Positions 24,544 through 33,958 of a stretch of 64,000 nt of DNA are shown here, in pieces; positions within the stretch are counted from its first letter, which is position 1; every line of letters starts with the position of its first letter. The DNA comes from Schaalia sp. HMT-172 (GTDB lineage Bacteria > Actinomycetota > Actinomycetes > Actinomycetales > Actinomycetaceae): positions 1,054,001 through 1,118,000 of the forward strand of contig NZ_CP130058.1 in assembly GCF_030644365.1 (NCBI RefSeq), in the 5' to 3' direction. The position numbers and the translations under genes were made by a program. The notes under the pieces were generated by a model, which was given only the letters and a program-made list of their open reading frames with translations, was not told the origin of the DNA and did not search any database.

Positions 24544-26442
24544 TTACGAGCGCTTCCTCCGCATTGTCGCGGCGCCGATAGCGCCTGTCACGGCAGCGAG
24601 CAACAGCACCTCGCCGGTGAAAGCACCGGTCTTGGCAAGCTGCGTAGCGGGCGTGGGAGGAGCCGAGGGCGAAACCGTCGTCGGTGTAGGCGTGGGAGGA
24701 GCCGAGGGCGTGACCGTCGTCGGTGTAGGTGTCGGACCCGGCTTGAAGGACAGTCGTGTCACGTAGGGATGCGACTCGCTCGTCGTGTACTTCAGGGGGT
24801 GCTTCATGAGCGGAGCTTCATCCCATCCGGCAGAAGGACCGGTCATGGGGAACGTCCATGCGGCGGAAGAAGGGGGGATTGTAGGGGGGCATGCGGGCGA
24901 TGGAGGATCAAATACTGTTCCAACAACAGGACGAGGCTCGGCCGGTTCGACAGTGTCATCGCCCATCGTTGGAGGGCATGCGGGTGACGGCCACCCGGGC
25001 TTGACTGTGACACCGAGTTGTTTCTCAACATCAACCGAGATAACGCCCTGTGTGAGGTGATCGATCTGGTAATCCGTATCGGCAGTCGCGGATTCGGTGA
25101 AGGCTATCTTCTTAATAGTGATCACCGCATCACCGTGAAGCGCACCCATCGCGTTCTTGAGGGCTGCGATGGTGGTGATCTCATTGGGGTTATCGAAGTC
25201 CACGGTAACCGTTGCGGTCTGTCCGTTAACTGCCACTGTCTTCGCTGAGAAGCCCTGGGGAAGCCCGGTCACCGAGATAGCCGAGGGATCAGAAAACTTC
25301 AGCTGCGCAGGAAGAGTGATCTGGGTTGTGAAGCCCAAGTGAGCATTGTTCAGTGCAATATCGTCGAAAGCGCGGGGCGTCTCGTCGTATTTCTTGAGGA
25401 GATCCGCAATGCGCCCACCTCGAAGGTCGTCCAAGTGGACGACGTTCTCGATGGTCAGAAGCGAGTTCTTATTCTCGGCGCGGATCTCTTTCTTTTGAGT
25501 TGGTGGGTTCTCATCGGTACCGATCTTAAAATCGGTGTCGATTGCCGGGTCATCACCGTTGACCGGAAGGGAGCCGAAAACCTTCTTGTACTTGTAAATT
25601 CCGGTCAAGCGATCCGCCGACAACTCCCAAGTGGAGAATTCGTAGTCGGGAATTCCTGCGGCTTGGAAGAAGTTCGGTCCGGTCTTCGGGGGCTGCAAGT
25701 CGTGGCCGTCATCTTCATCAACCCAGCGCGTTGTCCTGGTCGGTGCGGACGCGAAGCAATCACTAGGCGACTGTGCGACTGCCAGGGTCTTTGTGTCGAA
25801 GCTAAAGACCTGAGCGGGAGTGGTCGGAGATGCGAAGAAGTTGAACTTACCTGTCACGGTAACCTGTTCGCTGGCCAGTTGAGTCGCTTCTGTGGGGTCA
25901 GTTGTGCCAACGGCATAGGGGACCTGGACCTTGATCGTGTGCTGGCCGGGGTTGGCTTTCTCTGCATCGTAGATATCGAGCAGCTGCTGCCAGCTCAGAT
26001 CCTTGAGCTGGATGTTCGCAGTGACCTGTGTGTTGTCATCGTTTGGGGAGAACGACGTGTAGGCGATCAGTGACGAGGTAGATTTCGCGCGAGACGTCCC
26101 CAACGTGACCGCCTCAGGGACACTCACGGTCAGTGCGATATCGGCGTTGTCGTTGCTGCCGGAGTCATGAGGGGAGAGTCCCTGTGCAGCCGCAGCGCGG
26201 ATTTCGGCTTCGTGGCCTGCCAGAAGCGTAGTGACCGGAATGTCCAGCACGACGGTACCGTGATAGGTCGTGATCACCGGGTTGGTATTGCACACAGTCG
26301 TGCTTGTCGACGAGACGTATTGTGAGAGGGTGAAGGGCGCGGCATCGGCTTGTGCGCTGCGAGGCACAAAGATTGTGACGGTACCTGCAGCGACTAGAGC
26401 CAAACCGGCACCCGTAGCCAGAACTCTCCGGCTTTTCCTCAT
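24544..26442 (-). CDS. Large secreted surface protein with LAKTG sortase signal
   Basis: 632 residues from ATG 26442 (GGGGAACATC precedes it). Signal peptide MRKSRRVLATGAGLALVAAG with cleavage likely after SAQA. A Thr/Asp-rich mature region includes RTTRWVDEDDGHDLQPPKTG followed by a Tyr-rich stretch (YEFSTWEL, GIYKYKKVF), reminiscent of MucBP-type adhesin repeats. Near the C-terminus two SPACPPT units and a repeated TPTPTTV(T/S)PSAPP segment precede LAKTG (~residue 602), a hydrophobic helix and MRRKRS. Codon and base use is visibly less GC-rich than neighbouring genes. It is likely cell-wall anchored by a class E sortase; adhesin function is an inference. Confidence 0.86.
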   Translation of the reverse strand: MRKSRRVLATGAGLALVAAGTVTIFVPRSAQADAAPFTLSQYVSSTSTTVCNTNPVITTYHGTVVLDIPVTTLLAGHEAEIRAAAAQGLSPHDSGSNDNADIALTVSVPEAVTLGTSRAKSTSSLIAYTSFSPNDDNTQVTANIQLKDLSWQQLLDIYDAEKANPGQHTIKVQVPYAVGTTDPTEATQLASEQVTVTGKFNFFASPTTPAQVFSFDTKTLAVAQSPSDCFASAPTRTTRWVDEDDGHDLQPPKTGPNFFQAAGIPDYEFSTWELSADRLTGIYKYKKVFGSLPVNGDDPAIDTDFKIGTDENPPTQKKEIRAENKNSLLTIENVVHLDDLRGGRIADLLKKYDETPRAFDDIALNNAHLGFTTQITLPAQLKFSDPSAISVTGLPQGFSAKTVAVNGQTATVTVDFDNPNEITTIAALKNAMGALHGDAVITIKKIAFTESATADTDYQIDHLTQGVISVDVEKQLGVTVKPGWPSPACPPTMGDDTVEPAEPRPVVGTVFDPPSPACPPTIPPSSAAWTFPMTGPSAGWDEAPLMKHPLKYTTSESHPYVTRLSFKPGPTPTPTTVTPSAPPTPTPTTVSPSAPPTPATQLAKTGAFTGEVLLLAAVTGAIGAATMRRKRS

Positions 26443-26514
26443 GATGTTCCCCATTCGCTGGCGTGCGTATGATTCATGGTTTTCCAGTATACACAGTGTC
26501 GATAAGAAGTACAT

Positions 26515-26600
26515 CGGGCGGTGTCGATGGGTGGTAGCAATCAGTTCGTTGAATGCTTGGATGGGGGTGGGGTAGCCGAGGGGGCTCTGGGGCAGTTGCC
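26515..26600 (-). pseudogene. Possible relic of an IS30-type transposase C-terminus
   Basis: On the minus strand one frame reads GNCPRAP and the next LGYPTPIQAFNELIATTHRH. Joined by a frameshift, NCPRAP-LGYPTP..AFN resembles the end of IS30-family transposases (NxRPRxxLGYxTPxExF). Nothing of the rest of such a gene can be followed upstream. This is weak but specific enough to record. Confidence 0.3.
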
Positions 26601-26771
26601 CGGGATTTTCCGATCAGAAATGTCGGGGCGCTTCAATCGATCAGCCGCATCCCAGTGCTTGTTGCCTGGAATCGTGGCGCGCTGACGCGGAAGCGCTTTC
26701 CCAGCACGTTAGCCCGATGACATGCGCGTGGGCCCGTTAATGTGAGCGTGGGCAGCCCCGCCCAGACACGG

Positions 26772-26831
26772 AATAGCGGGTTTGCGTGCGATAGTGCGGG
26801 TCAGCGCTCGCAATAGCGGGTTCGCGTGCGA
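26772..26831. repeat. Pair of 20-bp direct repeats, 40 bp apart
   Basis: AATAGCGGGTT(T/C)GCGTGCGA occurs at 26772-26791 and 26812-26831 with one difference. It lies in the non-coding gap upstream of the LAKTG protein gene. Confidence 0.65.
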
Positions 26832-26867
26832 GCGACACGCGCGGCCAGGCGCCGTTGTGCCCGTATC

Positions 26868-26924
26868 GCAGACCACCTCGCCCACGACACCCCATTGTTG
26901 GCGTTTGTCGCCGAGGTGGTCTGC
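26868..26924. repeat. 57-bp inverted repeat with 13-bp perfect arms
   Basis: GCAGACCACCTCG and CGAGGTGGTCTGC flank a 31-base centre that itself contains CGACA/TGTCG. No T-run follows on either strand, so it resembles a REP-like element or structured RNA rather than a terminator. Confidence 0.6.
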
Positions 26925-27191
26925 ACTTTGGGCGCCACGCCGCCCCGAACCGCGATCTCACCGCCAGCAAACGGGGGGAATTGCACCATTAGAGGTGCGA
27001 CACGCCGGCGACACGCCGTGGCGAGGCTTCTAATGCTGCAAAACCCCCCACCATTACCCGAACAGAGTCAGGTTGCGGCACCCATGAGCGCAAGCGCCAG
27101 GCCGTGGCACCCTCTCACCCGATCACGCGGCAGCCACACAGGCCCGTGATGCAGTATTCGCAGGAACGAGGCGCACACCGCCAACTAAAAC

Positions 27192-27419
27192 ACCGACTTT
27201 CCCGCATCAATAAGCCAAAAAGTCACCCTTCCAGCAACACGCACTGTCCTATAACTCAACTTCAATACCGACTTTCCCGCACTAACAAGGCAAAAAGTCG
27301 CTACAAAACCAACACGATTTGTCCATCCTCATAGTTGGTCCCAACCACCTAAAATACCGACTTTCCCGCACCAGAAAGCCAAAAAGTTACCCTTCCAGCA
27401 ACATGCAGTGTCCTATAAC
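27192..27419. repeat. Three copies of a ~60-bp palindromic repeat (copies A, B, C)
   Basis: Copies start at 27192, 27267 and 27356 with ACCGACTTTCCCGCA, then AAAAAGT. Each contains inverted arms GACTTT / AAAGTC (copy C ends AAAGTT) around an ~18-base loop. A and C share the tail CCCTTCCAGCAACA..TGTCCTATAAC, whereas B has the alternative tail also found at 24447-24479. Spacing and divergence exclude CRISPR. Confidence 0.7.
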
Positions 27420-27511
27420 CCCCATAACCCCCGTCGACGGCAGGCTGATGTTGCGCCTATCTCGGGCGCCTGGCCGCGTGGGGTGGCATAGCCTTTGGGC
27501 GTGCGGCCTGT

Positions 27512-27536
27512 CGGCGCCCCTGGGCGGTGGGCGCCG
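27512..27536. repeat. GC-rich hairpin CGGCGCCC / GGGCGCCG
   Basis: Perfect 8-bp arms around nine bases, just beyond the terminator of the tRNA-Lys genes. No U-tract. Role unknown. Confidence 0.4.
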
Positions 27537-27544
27537 AGCACACG

Positions 27545-27572
27545 AAAAACCGGCGATCCGAAGACCGCCGGT
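27545..27572 (-). terminator. Terminator of the tRNA-Lys pair
   Basis: Minus strand reads ACCGGCGGTC-TTCG-GATCGCCGGT then TTTT, giving a UUCG-capped stem and a T-run: a textbook intrinsic terminator immediately after the second tRNA. Confidence 0.85.
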
Positions 27573-27578
27573 TATCTG

Positions 27579-27651
<73 letters not shown>

Positions 27652-27683
27652 GGAACTTTCTCCAGCCGAAGCCGGGAAAGCTG

Positions 27684-27756
<73 letters not shown>

Positions 27757-27779
27757 GGGGGTTTTGCAACCGAGAAGTA

Positions 27780-27808
27780 AATATACATGCCCCGCCTGGC
27801 GGGTGCAA
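27780..27808 (-). promoter_or_regulatory. Strong sigma-70-type promoter for the tRNA-Lys genes
   Basis: Minus strand: -35 TTGCAC (27808-27803), 17-bp spacer, -10 TATATT (27785-27780), 24 bp before the first tRNA. Boxes and spacing are near consensus. Confidence 0.8.
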
Positions 27809-28020
27809 GTCAGTGGTGGCTCTCGTGTCCTATGTCGCATCTTCGCTGGCGTGAATGGCGGGCAACCGCTGCGGGCGTGTCGGCTCGCTGTGGGCGCATA
27901 CTGCGTGGGCCCGGAGGCCGGGCTGCGCTCCCGATGAGCGAGGCGGCGGTTCGAGCGCTTGTTGCGCGGGCGCACAGGTCGGCCTTGCCTACAATGGGAC
28001 CTCGAGCGAAAGGGGAAGCC

Positions 28021-28689
28021 ATGTCGGAGGCGTCGAGCGAATACTCAACAGTCGTCGAGGACATCCTCAAGCTCGTGTGGAGCGCCGAGGAGGCCGGCCG
28101 TGACGGCGTCAAGCCTAAAGACATTGGCGAACACATGGGCGTGGTCCCCTCGACGACGACGGAGAACGTGCAGCGCCTCGCCCGGCAAGGCCTCGTGACG
28201 CACGAGCGCTACGGGCGCGTGCGCCTGACGGAGGAGGGGCGCGCCGTCGCCCTGGGCATGGTGCGCCGCCATCGCCTGCTTGAGACTTACCTGCATGAGG
28301 CTCTCGGATTCTCCTGGGACGAGGTGCACGAAGAAGCCGAGATCCTCGAACACGCCGTCTCCGAGCGCCTGCTTGATCGCCTCGACAAGGTGCTCGGATA
28401 TCCGACGCGCGACCCTCACGGCGACCCTATCCCGCGCGCGGACGGCTCCAGCGACGAGGTCCCGGGCGCGCCCCTGGATAGCCTGGCCGTGGGGGACGGT
28501 GGCCTGGTCGAGCGGCTGCCCGACCGTGACCCGCAAGCCCTGCGAGCCTGGGAGGAGATCGGCCTCGTGCCCGGCGCTGGCGTGGTCCTCGTCGGTCGCA
28601 CCCCGGGCGCGCTCACCGTCGCCCTCGATGATGGGCAGATGGTACAGCTGGAGGAGGCCCTGGCCTCGGGCATCATCGTGCGCTCCTAG
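28021..28689 (+). CDS. DtxR-family metal-dependent transcriptional regulator
   Basis: 222 residues; ATG at 28021 follows AAAGGGGAAGCC. The N-terminal winged helix includes KPKDIGEHMGVVPSTTTENV and RLARQGLVTHERYGRVRLTEEG. Then comes the dimerisation and metal-binding domain with RRHRLLETYLHEALGFSWDEVHEEAEILEHAVSERL, containing the His and Glu ligands typical of DtxR/IdeR/MntR. The C-terminal ~70 residues match the SH3-like FeoA domain. Whether it senses iron or manganese cannot be decided from this sequence alone. No transporter gene is next to it. An open frame extends upstream but without conserved sequence. Confidence 0.92.
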   Translation: MSEASSEYSTVVEDILKLVWSAEEAGRDGVKPKDIGEHMGVVPSTTTENVQRLARQGLVTHERYGRVRLTEEGRAVALGMVRRHRLLETYLHEALGFSWDEVHEEAEILEHAVSERLLDRLDKVLGYPTRDPHGDPIPRADGSSDEVPGAPLDSLAVGDGGLVERLPDRDPQALRAWEEIGLVPGAGVVLVGRTPGALTVALDDGQMVQLEEALASGIIVRS

Positions 28690-28779
28690 CGTGAGCCGCG
28701 TGAATGAGGCCGTGGCGCCGCCCTCGGACCCGCTCGCTGCGGTGAGGCGATGCTGCGGCCAGACGCCAGGGCAAGGCCC

Positions 28780-29226
28780 TCAGCTCAGTGCCGCGCTCCC
28801 CATCGACGGGGGAACGTGGGCCTTGTGGCCGGCGACGAGAAGGGCCTCGCGCAGGGACGTCATGGCGGCGTCGAGCTCCTCGTCGGAAGCCGGGGCGGCC
28901 TTCGACAGGAGAATGTCGGTCTCGTCGCGCAGAGGGATGACGTGCAGGTGCGTGTGAGGCACCTCGAAGCCCGCGATCGCCATGCCCGCGCGCGGCACCC
29001 CGAATGCGGCCTTCTGGGCCAGGCCGATCGCCCGCGCCACCTTCATCAGGTGCGCGGCCACGTCCGAAGGGGCGTCGGTCCACGCCTCGTAGGGGCAGCG
29101 CGGGACGACGAGGACGTGCCCGGGGGAAGTGGGCTCGATCGTGGCGAAGGCGACGCACAGGTCGTCGGCCCACACGAAGCGTCCGGGCCACACGCCCGAG
29201 ATGATGTTTTCAAAGACAGTGCTCAT
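28780..29226 (-). CDS. HIT family protein
   Basis: 148 residues. The histidine triad HTHLHVIPL near residue 93 is the nucleotide hydrolase/transferase active site, and SPGHVLVVPRCPYEAW is the conserved preceding segment. Members hydrolyse adenosine phosphoramidates or dinucleoside polyphosphates; the cellular substrate here is unknown. It is divergent from leuS with ~125 bp between, and convergent with the DtxR-type gene. Confidence 0.93.
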   Translation of the reverse strand: MSTVFENIISGVWPGRFVWADDLCVAFATIEPTSPGHVLVVPRCPYEAWTDAPSDVAAHLMKVARAIGLAQKAAFGVPRAGMAIAGFEVPHTHLHVIPLRDETDILLSKAAPASDEELDAAMTSLREALLVAGHKAHVPPSMGSAALS

Positions 29227-29350
29227 GCGACTATTGTCACCTATTTGCGCTCGCTTCGGTAGGTGGGCGCGTCCGGCGGGGCGGGCGGGGGTGAACTACC
29301 CTGGTGGGGAGTATTGTTACGCGACCCATCGTTAAGCGAGGAACGCACAG

Positions 29351-32281
29351 ATGAGCGAAAATCCGCAAGGTGCCCCGGCCCAGCGCTACACCGCGCAGCT
29401 CGCCGGACAGATCGAGACGAAGTGGCAGGACCGGTGGGAGGAGCTGGGCACGTTCTACGCGGACAATCCGACCGGTGCCCTGGCGGGCCCGCTGGCGTCC
29501 CGCAACCCCTACTTCATTCTCGACATGTTCCCCTACCCCTCGGGGAAGGGCCTGCACGTGGGGCACCCGCTCGGCTACATCGCGACGGACACGCTCGCGC
29601 GCTACCGCCGCATGAAGGGCGACAACGTCCTGTACACGATGGGCTACGACGCTTTCGGCCTGCCCGCCGAGCAGTACGCCGTCCAGACCGGCCAGCACCC
29701 GGCCATCACCACGAACCAGAACATCGCGAACATGCGCCGCCAGCTGCGCCGCATGGGCCTGTCCCACGACTCGCGCCGCTCTTTTGCGACCACCGACATC
29801 GAGTACGTGCACTGGACGCAGTGGATCTTCCTGCAGGTTTTCAATTCCTGGTTCGATCCCGAGGCGACGGCCCCCGATGGCTCGCAGGGCGCGGCCCGCC
29901 CGATCAGTGAGCTGATCGCCAAGCTCGAGTCCGGCCAGATCCGACCCGAGGACGGCTCCGACTACGGCTCGCTGGACCGCGCCGCACAGGCCAAGGTCAT
30001 CGACTCCTACCGCCTCGCCTACGTCTCCGAGGCCCCCGTCAACTGGTGCCCCGGCCTCGGCACGGTGCTGGCCAACGAAGAGGTCACCGCGGACGGCCGC
30101 TCAGAGCGCGGCAACTTCCCGGTCTTCAAGCGCAACCTGCGCCAGTGGATGATGCGCATCACCGCTTACGGCAAGCGCCTCGCCGACGACCTCGACACCA
30201 TCAACTGGCCCGAGAAGGTGCGCACCATGCAGCGCAACTGGATCGGCCGCTCCGAGGGTGCCACCGTCCGCTTCGATGTGCCCGGCGCGCGCGAGGCCGG
30301 AGCCTGCCTCGACTCCCTTGACGTCTACACGACGCGCCCCGACACGCTTTTTGGCGCGACCTTCATGGTCGTCGCCCCTGAGCACCCGATCCTCGGCGGA
30401 ACCGCCGGCGGCGACGCCGGCGACGAGGCAGCCCTCACCCTGCCCGCGTCCTGGCCCGAGGGCACGAAGGACGCGTGGACGGGCGGCGCCGCCACCCCCG
30501 CGGCGGCCGTGAGCGCCTACCGCGCCCAGGCCTCGGCCAAGTCCGAAGCCGAACGCGCCGACGAGGAGCGCACCAAGACCGGCGTCTTCACCGGCCTGTT
30601 CGGCATCGACCCCGTCAACGGCCGCGAGGTCCCGATCTTCGTCGCCGACTACGTCCTGTGGGGCTACGGCACGGGCGCCATCATGGCCGTGCCCGCCCAC
30701 GACGACCGCGACTGGGCGTTCGCCCGCGCCTACGACCTCGACGTCGTGCGCACCATCGGCCCCGCGGACGACCCCTATGGCCCCGACCTCGAGGTCGGCG
30801 CCTACACGGGCGACGGCGTGGCCGTCGACTCCGCGAACGACGAGATCGACCTCAACGGCCTGGCCAAGGACGAGGCGAAGGCCGCCATGATCGAGTGGCT
30901 GGTCGCCAAGGGCCTGGGCCACGCCACCGTCACCTACCGCCTGCGCGACTGGCTCTTCAGCCGCCAGCGCTACTGGGGAGAGCCCTTCCCGATCGTGTGG
31001 GACGATGACGGTGTCGCGCACGCCCTGCCCGAGCAGATGCTGCCCGTCGAGCTGCCCGAGGTCAGCGACTACAGTCCGCGCACCTTTGACGCGGACGACG
31101 CTGACTCCTCGCCGGAGGCCCCGCTGGGCCGCGCCGAGGAGTGGGTGAACGTCACCCTCGACCTGGGCGACGGACCCAAGCACTACCGCCGCGAGACCAA
31201 CACGATGCCCCAGTGGGCGGGCTCGTGCTGGTACGAGATGCGCTACACCGACCCGACGAACTCCGAGCGCTTCGCCGGCGAGGAGAACCTGGCCTACTGG
31301 ATGGGCCCGCGCGAAGGCAAGGTCAGCGGCGGCACCGACATGTACGTCGGCGGCGTCGAGCACGCGGTCCTGCACCTGCTCTACGCCCGCTTCTGGCAGA
31401 AGGTCCTCTTCGACCTGGGCCACGTGCCGGACTCCGAGCCCTACCACACGCTCTTCAACCAGGGATACGTCCAGGCCTACGCTTACACGGATTCGCGTGG
31501 CCAGTACGTGCCCGCCGACGAGGTCGAGGGCGACGAGACCAGCGGCTTCACCTACAAGGGCGAGACCGTGAGCCGCGAGTACGGCAAGATGGGCAAGTCC
31601 CTGAAGAACATCGTCACGCCCGACGAGATGTACGACGCCTACGGCGCCGACGTCTTCCGCGTGTACGAGATGAGCATGGGGCCTCTCGACCTGTCGCGCC
31701 CGTGGGAGACCCGCGCGGTCGTCGGCTCTCAGCGTTTCCTGCAGCGCCTGTGGCGCAACGCCGTCGACGAGGAGACCGGCGAGGTCACCGTGTCTGAGGC
31801 ACCCTCGGACGACAAGACACGCCGCCTCGTGGCCCGCACGATCGCCGAGGTCACCGAAGAATACGAGAACCTGCGCATCAACACCGCGATCTCCAAGCTC
31901 ATCGTCCTCAACAACCACCTGACCAGCCTGGACGCCGTCCCGCGCGACGCGATCGAGCCCCTGATCCTCATGCTCGCCCCCGTCGCCCCGCACGTGTGCG
32001 AGGAGCTGTGGAGCCGCCTGGGACACGAGGCGTCGCTCGCCCGCGAGCCCTTCCCGGTCGTCGAGGACGCCTCGCTGTTGGTCGAAGACACGGTGACGGC
32101 CATCGTCCAGGTCAACGGCAAGGTGAAGGCCCGCATCGAGGTCGCTCCCTCCATTGCCGAGGAGGATCTCATCGCGGCAGCGCTGGCCGAGGCCCCGATC
32201 GTGAAGGCCCTCGGTGGGGGGCAGCCGCTCAAGGTGATCGCCCGCGCTCCGAAGCTGGTCAACGTCGTCGTCAAGAAGTGA
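29351..32281 (+). CDS. leuS: Leucine--tRNA ligase
   Basis: 976 residues. Class I synthetase for leucine with an inserted editing (CP1) domain. [16 protein letters not shown] is the HIGH region, [20 protein letters not shown] and [19 protein letters not shown] belong to the editing site, and KMGKSLKN is the KMSKS loop. The ATG is preceded by GAGGAACGCACAG. The length is at the high end for actinobacterial LeuRS, with a Gly/Ala-rich stretch in the editing domain (30390-30540). It is followed after six bases by the nei-type gene, implying one transcript. Confidence 0.98.
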   Translation: MSENPQGAPAQRYTAQLAGQIETKWQDRWEELGTFYADNPTGALAGPLASRNPYFILDMFPYPSGKGLHVGHPLGYIATDTLARYRRMKGDNVLYTMGYDAFGLPAEQYAVQTGQHPAITTNQNIANMRRQLRRMGLSHDSRRSFATTDIEYVHWTQWIFLQVFNSWFDPEATAPDGSQGAARPISELIAKLESGQIRPEDGSDYGSLDRAAQAKVIDSYRLAYVSEAPVNWCPGLGTVLANEEVTADGRSERGNFPVFKRNLRQWMMRITAYGKRLADDLDTINWPEKVRTMQRNWIGRSEGATVRFDVPGAREAGACLDSLDVYTTRPDTLFGATFMVVAPEHPILGGTAGGDAGDEAALTLPASWPEGTKDAWTGGAATPAAAVSAYRAQASAKSEAERADEERTKTGVFTGLFGIDPVNGREVPIFVADYVLWGYGTGAIMAVPAHDDRDWAFARAYDLDVVRTIGPADDPYGPDLEVGAYTGDGVAVDSANDEIDLNGLAKDEAKAAMIEWLVAKGLGHATVTYRLRDWLFSRQRYWGEPFPIVWDDDGVAHALPEQMLPVELPEVSDYSPRTFDADDADSSPEAPLGRAEEWVNVTLDLGDGPKHYRRETNTMPQWAGSCWYEMRYTDPTNSERFAGEENLAYWMGPREGKVSGGTDMYVGGVEHAVLHLLYARFWQKVLFDLGHVPDSEPYHTLFNQGYVQAYAYTDSRGQYVPADEVEGDETSGFTYKGETVSREYGKMGKSLKNIVTPDEMYDAYGADVFRVYEMSMGPLDLSRPWETRAVVGSQRFLQRLWRNAVDEETGEVTVSEAPSDDKTRRLVARTIAEVTEEYENLRINTAISKLIVLNNHLTSLDAVPRDAIEPLILMLAPVAPHVCEELWSRLGHEASLAREPFPVVEDASLLVEDTVTAIVQVNGKVKARIEVAPSIAEEDLIAAALAEAPIVKALGGGQPLKVIARAPKLVNVVVKK

Positions 32282-32287
32282 GGTCGC

Positions 32288-33325
32288 ATGCCTGAAGGCG
32301 ATGCAGTCCGTCGCCTAGCCGGTACCCTCGACGAGCTTTTCGTCGGGGGTACCGTCTCGGCATCGTCCCCGCAGGGGCGCTTCGCGTCCTCGGCCGCCCT
32401 CCTGGACGGGTGGGTGATGCAGCGGGTGCGCGTGCACGGCAAACACATGTTCATCGGTTTCGTCCCGCCCGCCCCGGGTGAGACGTACGAGGCCGGGGTG
32501 TCCCTCCTCGAGGGCGCCGCGGCCGGCAGTGGGGAACCCCTCCTCGGTGAGGATGCGCCCTGGCCGGACCGGTGGGTGCACATCCACCTGGGCTTGTACG
32601 GCTGGTGGCGCTTCAACGGCGACGAGACCGTCGTCGACGAGGGACACGGCGTCGCCCACCGTATCCCCAACGTCGCGAAGGGGGAGTGGAACGGCCACTC
32701 CGAGACCCGCTGGGGCGAGGGCTTCGGCGAAGCCAAAGCGGGGGAGTGGGAGCCTCCGGAGCCGGTCGGTGCCGTGCGCCTGCGCCTGTTCAACGATCAC
32801 GCCGTCGCCGACCTGGTGGGCCCTAACCGCTGCGATCTGATTACGGATGAGGAGCGCATCAAGGCGGAGGCGAAGCTGGGGCCCGACCCCCTGGACGCCG
32901 GGGCTCGCTCCGACGCCGAGGCCATGGAGCGTTTCGCTCAGGTCGCCCACTCGAAGAAGCGCGCCATCGGCGAGATCGTCATGGACCAGTCGATCGTCGC
33001 GGGCGTGGGTAACATCTACCGCGCCGACGCCCTGTTCCTCGCCGGCATCTCTCCGCACCGTAAGGGCGCCAACATCTCCCTCAAGCGCCTGCGGGAGCTG
33101 TGGGTCCTCATCTGTGACCTCATGAACCGCGGCCTGGCCGCCGGACGCCTGGACACGATGGACCCTGACGAGGCCCCGAACCCGCCGATCGAGGGGGACG
33201 AAGAGGCCTCGCGCTGGTACGCCTACCACCGCACAGGCCGTCCATGCCTGCGCTGCGGGACGCCGATCCGCGAAGCGCTCATGCAGAACCGACGCCTGTT
33301 CTGGTGTCCGTCCTGCCAGCGCTGA
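32288..33325 (+). CDS. Fpg/Nei family DNA glycosylase (endonuclease VIII type)
   Basis: 345 residues. Base-excision repair enzyme removing oxidised bases with AP-lyase activity. It begins MPEGDAVRRLAGTLD, giving the catalytic Pro2 and Glu3. The helix-two-turn-helix region is DQSIVAGVGNIYRADALFLAGISPHR, and the C-terminal zinc finger is CLRCGTPI...FWCPSCQR with four Cys. MPEGD and the overall length fit the Nei2 type found in Actinobacteria. It has an acidic insertion around residues 60-95 relative to short Nei proteins. It starts six bases after leuS. Confidence 0.93.
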   Translation: MPEGDAVRRLAGTLDELFVGGTVSASSPQGRFASSAALLDGWVMQRVRVHGKHMFIGFVPPAPGETYEAGVSLLEGAAAGSGEPLLGEDAPWPDRWVHIHLGLYGWWRFNGDETVVDEGHGVAHRIPNVAKGEWNGHSETRWGEGFGEAKAGEWEPPEPVGAVRLRLFNDHAVADLVGPNRCDLITDEERIKAEAKLGPDPLDAGARSDAEAMERFAQVAHSKKRAIGEIVMDQSIVAGVGNIYRADALFLAGISPHRKGANISLKRLRELWVLICDLMNRGLAAGRLDTMDPDEAPNPPIEGDEEASRWYAYHRTGRPCLRCGTPIREALMQNRRLFWCPSCQR

Positions 33326-33338
33326 GCGCGCGAACAAT

Positions 33339-33376
33339 CGACGGGGAGCGCGGGCGCTGGCTCGCACTCCTCGTCG
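33339..33376. terminator. Terminator between the Nei-type and GNAT genes
   Basis: CGACGGGGAGCGCGGGC pairs with GGCTCGCACTCCTCGTCG through several G-T pairs and is followed by TTTG on the plus strand. Serves two convergent genes. Confidence 0.6.
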
Positions 33377-33380
33377 TTTG

Positions 33381-33872
33381 TCAGGCGATCTCCTCGAAAC
33401 CGAGCATCGAGTAGAGCTCGCGGGCGCCTCCGTGGCGCGCATCCAGACGCAGGGCCAGGGTGTCGAAACCCCAGTGCGTGCACCTGGACGCCACCTCCGA
33501 GACGAGCGCGGTTGCGATGCCTCGCCTGCGGTAGTCCGGCGCGACAATCAAGTCGACGACGAAGGGCCCGTCCGGTGCGTCGTCCCACGGGGATTCGCGC
33601 ACGACGAGGATCGCGCCGACCAAGGTTCCTCCGTCCCAGGCCCCCACGAAGGAGTCTTCGGTGGTGTCACCGAAAGCGCCCTCGAAGGTGAGGCGGAGTT
33701 CCTCGGATGTTTCCATGAGCGCCTCGGGCGTGACAGCTTCGTCGTAGGCCTCGAGGGTGAGCACCGCGAGCGCGGGGATGTCGAATGTCGTGAGTGTGGC
33801 GATCTCAATACCCTGGGGGCGATTCGCCGCTGACAACGCGTCCAGTGGGGCATGTAGAGTTCGAGCTTCCAT
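33381..33872 (-). CDS. GNAT family N-acetyltransferase
   Basis: 163 residues beginning MEARTLHAPLDALSAA at ATG 33872. FVVDLIVAPDYRRRGIATAL is the acetyl-CoA binding motif A with the R/Q-x-x-G-x-G/A loop, and ARELYSMLGFEEI is the usual C-terminal motif B. The substrate cannot be inferred. The frame is open far upstream, but that part is antisense to nothing conserved and overlaps cysE in another frame, so the internal ATG is preferred. Confidence 0.85.
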   Translation of the reverse strand: MEARTLHAPLDALSAANRPQGIEIATLTTFDIPALAVLTLEAYDEAVTPEALMETSEELRLTFEGAFGDTTEDSFVGAWDGGTLVGAILVVRESPWDDAPDGPFVVDLIVAPDYRRRGIATALVSEVASRCTHWGFDTLALRLDARHGGARELYSMLGFEEIA

Positions 33873-33958
33873 AAACCAACTATAGGTGAGGGTGCTCACT
33901 TTGTCACGGGTCTCGGCAAGAATGCCCCGGACCGGTGCTGACGAGGGAAGACGCCGCC

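Larger units (their letters stand above)
26443..27544. other. 1.1-kb intergenic region without a convincing gene
   Basis: This gap between the LAKTG gene and the tRNA-Lys pair holds no convincing intact gene. It contains a possible IS30-like relic (26515-26600), a 20-bp direct repeat, a 13-bp-arm inverted repeat, three copies of a palindromic repeat and a GC-rich hairpin. Short open frames here do not look coding. The AT content is higher than in surrounding genes in 27150-27420. Confidence 0.6.

Noticed and set aside
27192-27419. CRISPR array
   Set aside because: Only three divergent copies with irregular 75-89-bp spacing, no unique spacers and no cas genes.
30101-32026. 641-codon open frame antisense to leuS
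   Set aside because: Shadow of a highly conserved gene; no protein features.
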